Shown here piece by piece: positions 61,582 to 64,000 of a stretch of DNA of 64,000 bases. The stretch's first letter is position 1. Each line of letters starts with the position of its first letter. The DNA is from Polaromonas sp. A23 (GTDB lineage Bacteria > Pseudomonadota > Gammaproteobacteria > Burkholderiales > Burkholderiaceae_C). The notes below the pieces were generated by a model that was not told where the DNA came from, ran no database searches, and worked only from the letters and a program-made list of their open reading frames with translations. Location: positions 43,501 to 107,500 of the forward strand of contig NZ_MUNO01000017.1 of the NCBI RefSeq assembly GCF_002001015.1. The letters are read 5' to 3'. A program made the position numbers and the translations under genes.

Positions 61582-63842
61582 AAAGAAGAACCTGGCTGCT
61601 CAGCGCGGCGGGCGCCGCCGGCGCCCTGATCGTGGGCTGGGGCGCCTTGCCACCGCGTTCGCGCACAGGTTCCGGCCGGCTTTGGCCGCCGGCCGAAGGC
61701 CAGGTCGCCCTGAACGGCTGGATCAAGATCAAGTCTGACGGCTCGGTGGTGGTGGCCATGCCGCGCAGCGAAATGGGCCAGGGTGTGCACACGGCCTTGC
61801 CCATGCTGGTGGCTGAAGAGCTCGACATGCCGCTTGTGCGTGTTCATATAGAGCAGGCTGGTGTGGACACCATTTACGGCAATGTCGCCATGCTGATGGC
61901 CGGCCTGCCTTTTCATCCGTTTGAATTCGAAGAGCGACCGGCCAAGGTCCAGGCGGGCGAATGGGTGGTCAGCAAGCTGGCGCGTGAACTCGGGATCAAC
62001 GCCACCGGGGGTTCGAGCAGTGTGGCCGATGCCTGGGTGGTGATGCGCACCGCTGCGGCCACCGCGCGCGCTTCCTTGTTGGGCGCCGCCTCGCTGCAGT
62101 GGCGCCTGCCGGTGGATGAATTGACAGTCAAGGACGGCGTGGTTTCGCATGCGTCGGGTCCATCAGCTCACTATGGGGAGCTGGCCCGCTTTGCTGCCGC
62201 CACCCCGCCCGGCACAGTCACCCTGAAGGCGCGCAAGGATTGGAAGCTTATTGGCCAGAACGAGCCGCGCAAGGATATTCCTGCCAAAGTGGACGGCACG
62301 GCGCAGTTCGGGCTGGATGTGCGTCGGCCCGGCATGTTGTACGCGGCTATTCGCCTGTGTCCCATGCTGGGCGGCGCACCCGGCACCGTGGGTGTCGGTA
62401 CCGCGCTGGCCATGCCGGGGGTGGAGCGGTTTGTGCCTCTGCCTGCCTATGCCGGCTCCACCGCAGGTTTTGCCGTGGTGGCACGAAGCTGGTGGCAAGC
62501 CCAGCAGGCTGCGCAGGCCGTGCCAGTGGAATGGCAGCAGCGTCCGGCTGGCTCCCTCGATTCCCGTCAGATTGAGCGGGAGCTGGAAGATGCCCTTCAG
62601 GGAGAGGGCGACTTCACTTTCCATGAGCAAGGGTCTGTTGCGCAGGCGGAAGCCGGTGGTAACCGCAAGATAGAAGCCCTGTATCGCGCGCCCTATCTGG
62701 CGCACGCCACGCTGGAGCCCATGAATTGCACGGCCCAGGTCCGGGATGGAAAGGTGCTTGTGTGGGCGCCGACGCAGGTGCCGCAGATGGCGGCGGGGAT
62801 TGCCGCTCGCGTGGCTGGCGTGCCGGTAGAGGACGTCAGCGTGACAGTCACTCTTTTAGGGGGTGGCTTCGGACGGCGACTGGAGGTGGACTACGTTGCC
62901 CAGGCGGTCAGGGTGGCGATGGATTGCGGCGGTCGTCCGGTCCAGTTGATCTGGTCGCGTGAAGAAGACACCACTCATGACTTCTACCGTCCCATGCACG
63001 TGGCCAGATTGGCTGCGACGGTGGACGCAAGCGGTCTGCCGGTCAGCTTGCGCATCAGGTCTGCCGGTGATGCCATCAGTCCGCGCTGGCTGGAGCGGGG
63101 GTTGCCTGCGCTGGCTGGCCCGGTGGATCTCCCAGACAAGACGACGGCAGAAGGGCTTTTTGACTTGCCGTATGCCTTTGACCATCAGCACATGTCGCAC
63201 GTGGCCACCCGTAAAAGTGTTCCCGTGGGCTTCTGGCGATCGGTGGGGCATTCGCACAATGCGTTCTTCTCGGAGAGCTTTATTGACGAGTTGGCGTCTG
63301 AAACCGGCCAGGCCCCGCTGGGCCTGCGGCGCCAGCTGCTTAAGAATGCGCCGCGGCATCTCGCTGTTCTGGATCTCGCGGCGAGCCAGGCTGGGTGGGG
63401 AACCAGCTTGCCCGCCGGTCAGGCCCGAGGTATCGCCTTGCACGAATCTTTTGGGTCCATCGTGGCGCAAGTGGCCGAAGTGTCGCTGCTCAACGGCGAG
63501 CTGCGGGTGCATCGCGTTGTCTGCGCGATCGACTGCGGGACGGTGGTCAATCCAGGAATCGTGGCCCAACAGATGGAGAGTTCGGTTGTGTTTGCGCTGA
63601 CGGCTGCTCTGTATGGGCGTGTGGATATCCACCAGGGCGTGGTGCAGCAGAAGAACTTCCCCGACTATCCGATGCTGCGGCTGGCGCAGTCGCCGAAGGT
63701 CCTCACTTATATGGTGGCAAGTACCCGGGCACCGGGCGGCGTTGGCGAACCGGGCGTGCCTCCGCTGGCACCTGCCGTTGCGAATGCCTTGTTTGCCTTG
63801 ACGGGGCGGCGCCAGCGCGCGCTACCGCTGGTGCTGCTCTGA
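61578..63842 (+). CDS. Molybdopterin-binding large subunit of a molybdenum hydroxylase (IorB-like)
   Basis: A 754-residue member of the xanthine dehydrogenase/IorB family, hydroxylating an N-heterocycle or aldehyde using molybdopterin cytosine dinucleotide. The N-terminus [16 protein letters not shown] is twin-arginine-like, so the complex may be exported. [33 protein letters not shown], and the C-terminal [18 protein letters not shown] (with the conserved glutamate near the active site) are present. It overlaps the (2Fe-2S) gene by 4 bp. Cytochrome and maturation genes are not in the window. Confidence 0.93.
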   Translation: MKRRTWLLSAAGAAGALIVGWGALPPRSRTGSGRLWPPAEGQVALNGWIKIKSDGSVVVAMPRSEMGQGVHTALPMLVAEELDMPLVRVHIEQAGVDTIYGNVAMLMAGLPFHPFEFEERPAKVQAGEWVVSKLARELGINATGGSSSVADAWVVMRTAAATARASLLGAASLQWRLPVDELTVKDGVVSHASGPSAHYGELARFAAATPPGTVTLKARKDWKLIGQNEPRKDIPAKVDGTAQFGLDVRRPGMLYAAIRLCPMLGGAPGTVGVGTALAMPGVERFVPLPAYAGSTAGFAVVARSWWQAQQAAQAVPVEWQQRPAGSLDSRQIERELEDALQGEGDFTFHEQGSVAQAEAGGNRKIEALYRAPYLAHATLEPMNCTAQVRDGKVLVWAPTQVPQMAAGIAARVAGVPVEDVSVTVTLLGGGFGRRLEVDYVAQAVRVAMDCGGRPVQLIWSREEDTTHDFYRPMHVARLAATVDASGLPVSLRIRSAGDAISPRWLERGLPALAGPVDLPDKTTAEGLFDLPYAFDHQHMSHVATRKSVPVGFWRSVGHSHNAFFSESFIDELASETGQAPLGLRRQLLKNAPRHLAVLDLAASQAGWGTSLPAGQARGIALHESFGSIVAQVAEVSLLNGELRVHRVVCAIDCGTVVNPGIVAQQMESSVVFALTAALYGRVDIHQGVVQQKNFPDYPMLRLAQSPKVLTYMVASTRAPGGVGEPGVPPLAPAVANALFALTGRRQRALPLVLL

Positions 63843-63892
63843 AGAGGGCGCAGGCTGTTGTGCATGACTTGCTCAAAAAGTTAGACGGTTAG

Positions 63893-63921
63893 TCGACTGT
63901 CGGGAAAACCCGTGCTATAGT
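63893..63921 (+). promoter_or_regulatory. Possible promoter at right window edge
   Basis: TCGACT (63893-63898) and TATAGT (63916-63921) with a 17-bp spacer could drive a gene beyond the window. CTGATG and CATCAG form a small inverted repeat downstream, at about 63932-63968. No start codon can be placed. Confidence 0.4.
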
Positions 63922-64000
63922 CACTGGCTCAGCTGATGAATGACTTCCTTTCAGGAGTCGAGCATCAGCCGGAACGGCCTTCAGAGAGAAAAACAAATTT

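Overview
The window looks like chromosomal DNA of a Burkholderiales bacterium, most likely Comamonadaceae (Polaromonas/Rhodoferax/Variovorax-like). The grounds are high GC coding sequence, the hemE-priA arrangement, several orphan Bug/TctC-type solute-binding proteins each next to its own catabolic enzyme, and many copies of a short palindrome built on GCTATTAAATTAATAGC that I associate with this family. No rRNA, tRNA, CRISPR array, intact insertion sequence or prophage was recognised. The species call is inference.

Layout. 1-13.8 kb is mostly minus-strand housekeeping: priA (cut by the window edge), hemE, a GAF-PAS-PAS-GGDEF-EAL signalling protein, a methyltransferase, a lipoprotein, a CoA-binding protein, a DsbD/ScsB-like reductase with a thioredoxin-fold partner, a YggU-like protein and a Fic protein. 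14-17.2 kb holds a B12/radical SAM protein, a creatininase-family hydrolase and a cupin. 17.3-23 kb is a membrane/signalling locus: a secreted SH3-like protein and an SPFH protein, divergent from a two-component system. 23-28 kb is a mixed accessory stretch: a GFA-fold gene with a LexA-like box, a remnant of a sorbosone-dehydrogenase gene, a histidine phosphatase, a JmjC/GNAT pair and a TAXI-type lipoprotein. 28-30.5 kb is a D-aminoacylase/Bug pair with a divergent LysR regulator.

31.4-41.3 kb is a nearly unbroken minus-strand run of fourteen genes: three LysE-type and one EamA-type exporters, a RidA protein, a PLP dehydratase, a PLP aminotransferase, PhzF, GST, cupin, DJ-1 and others. It is headed by a divergent MocR-type regulator, so amine or amino-acid conversion coupled to export is likely. 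43-46.5 kb is a LacI-controlled sugar-acid operon (Bug protein plus glucarate dehydratase) with two perfect operator palindromes. 46.7-52.9 kb is accessory: small membrane proteins, acetyl- and acyltransferases, an esterase, a HigBA-type toxin-antitoxin pair and an AT-richer DUF3800 gene. 52.9-56.7 kb is a LysR-AtuA-like-Bug operon. The right end carries a phospholipase-D-family lipoprotein, the ABC-F protein Uup and the start of an IorAB-type molybdenum hydroxylase locus.

The most distinctive content is the repeat DNA. Two families of about 170-bp whole-length palindromes share one central motif (CATAGCCGTAGCTATG). One family is present as two copies 43 kb apart with three mismatches. The other has a full copy and an internally deleted copy, and their termini provide the TAG stop codons of uup and of the phospholipase-D gene. 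A third, shorter palindrome occurs at least thirteen times, including inside priA, dsbD, phzF and uup, where it encodes protein segments such as the DsbD signal peptide core.
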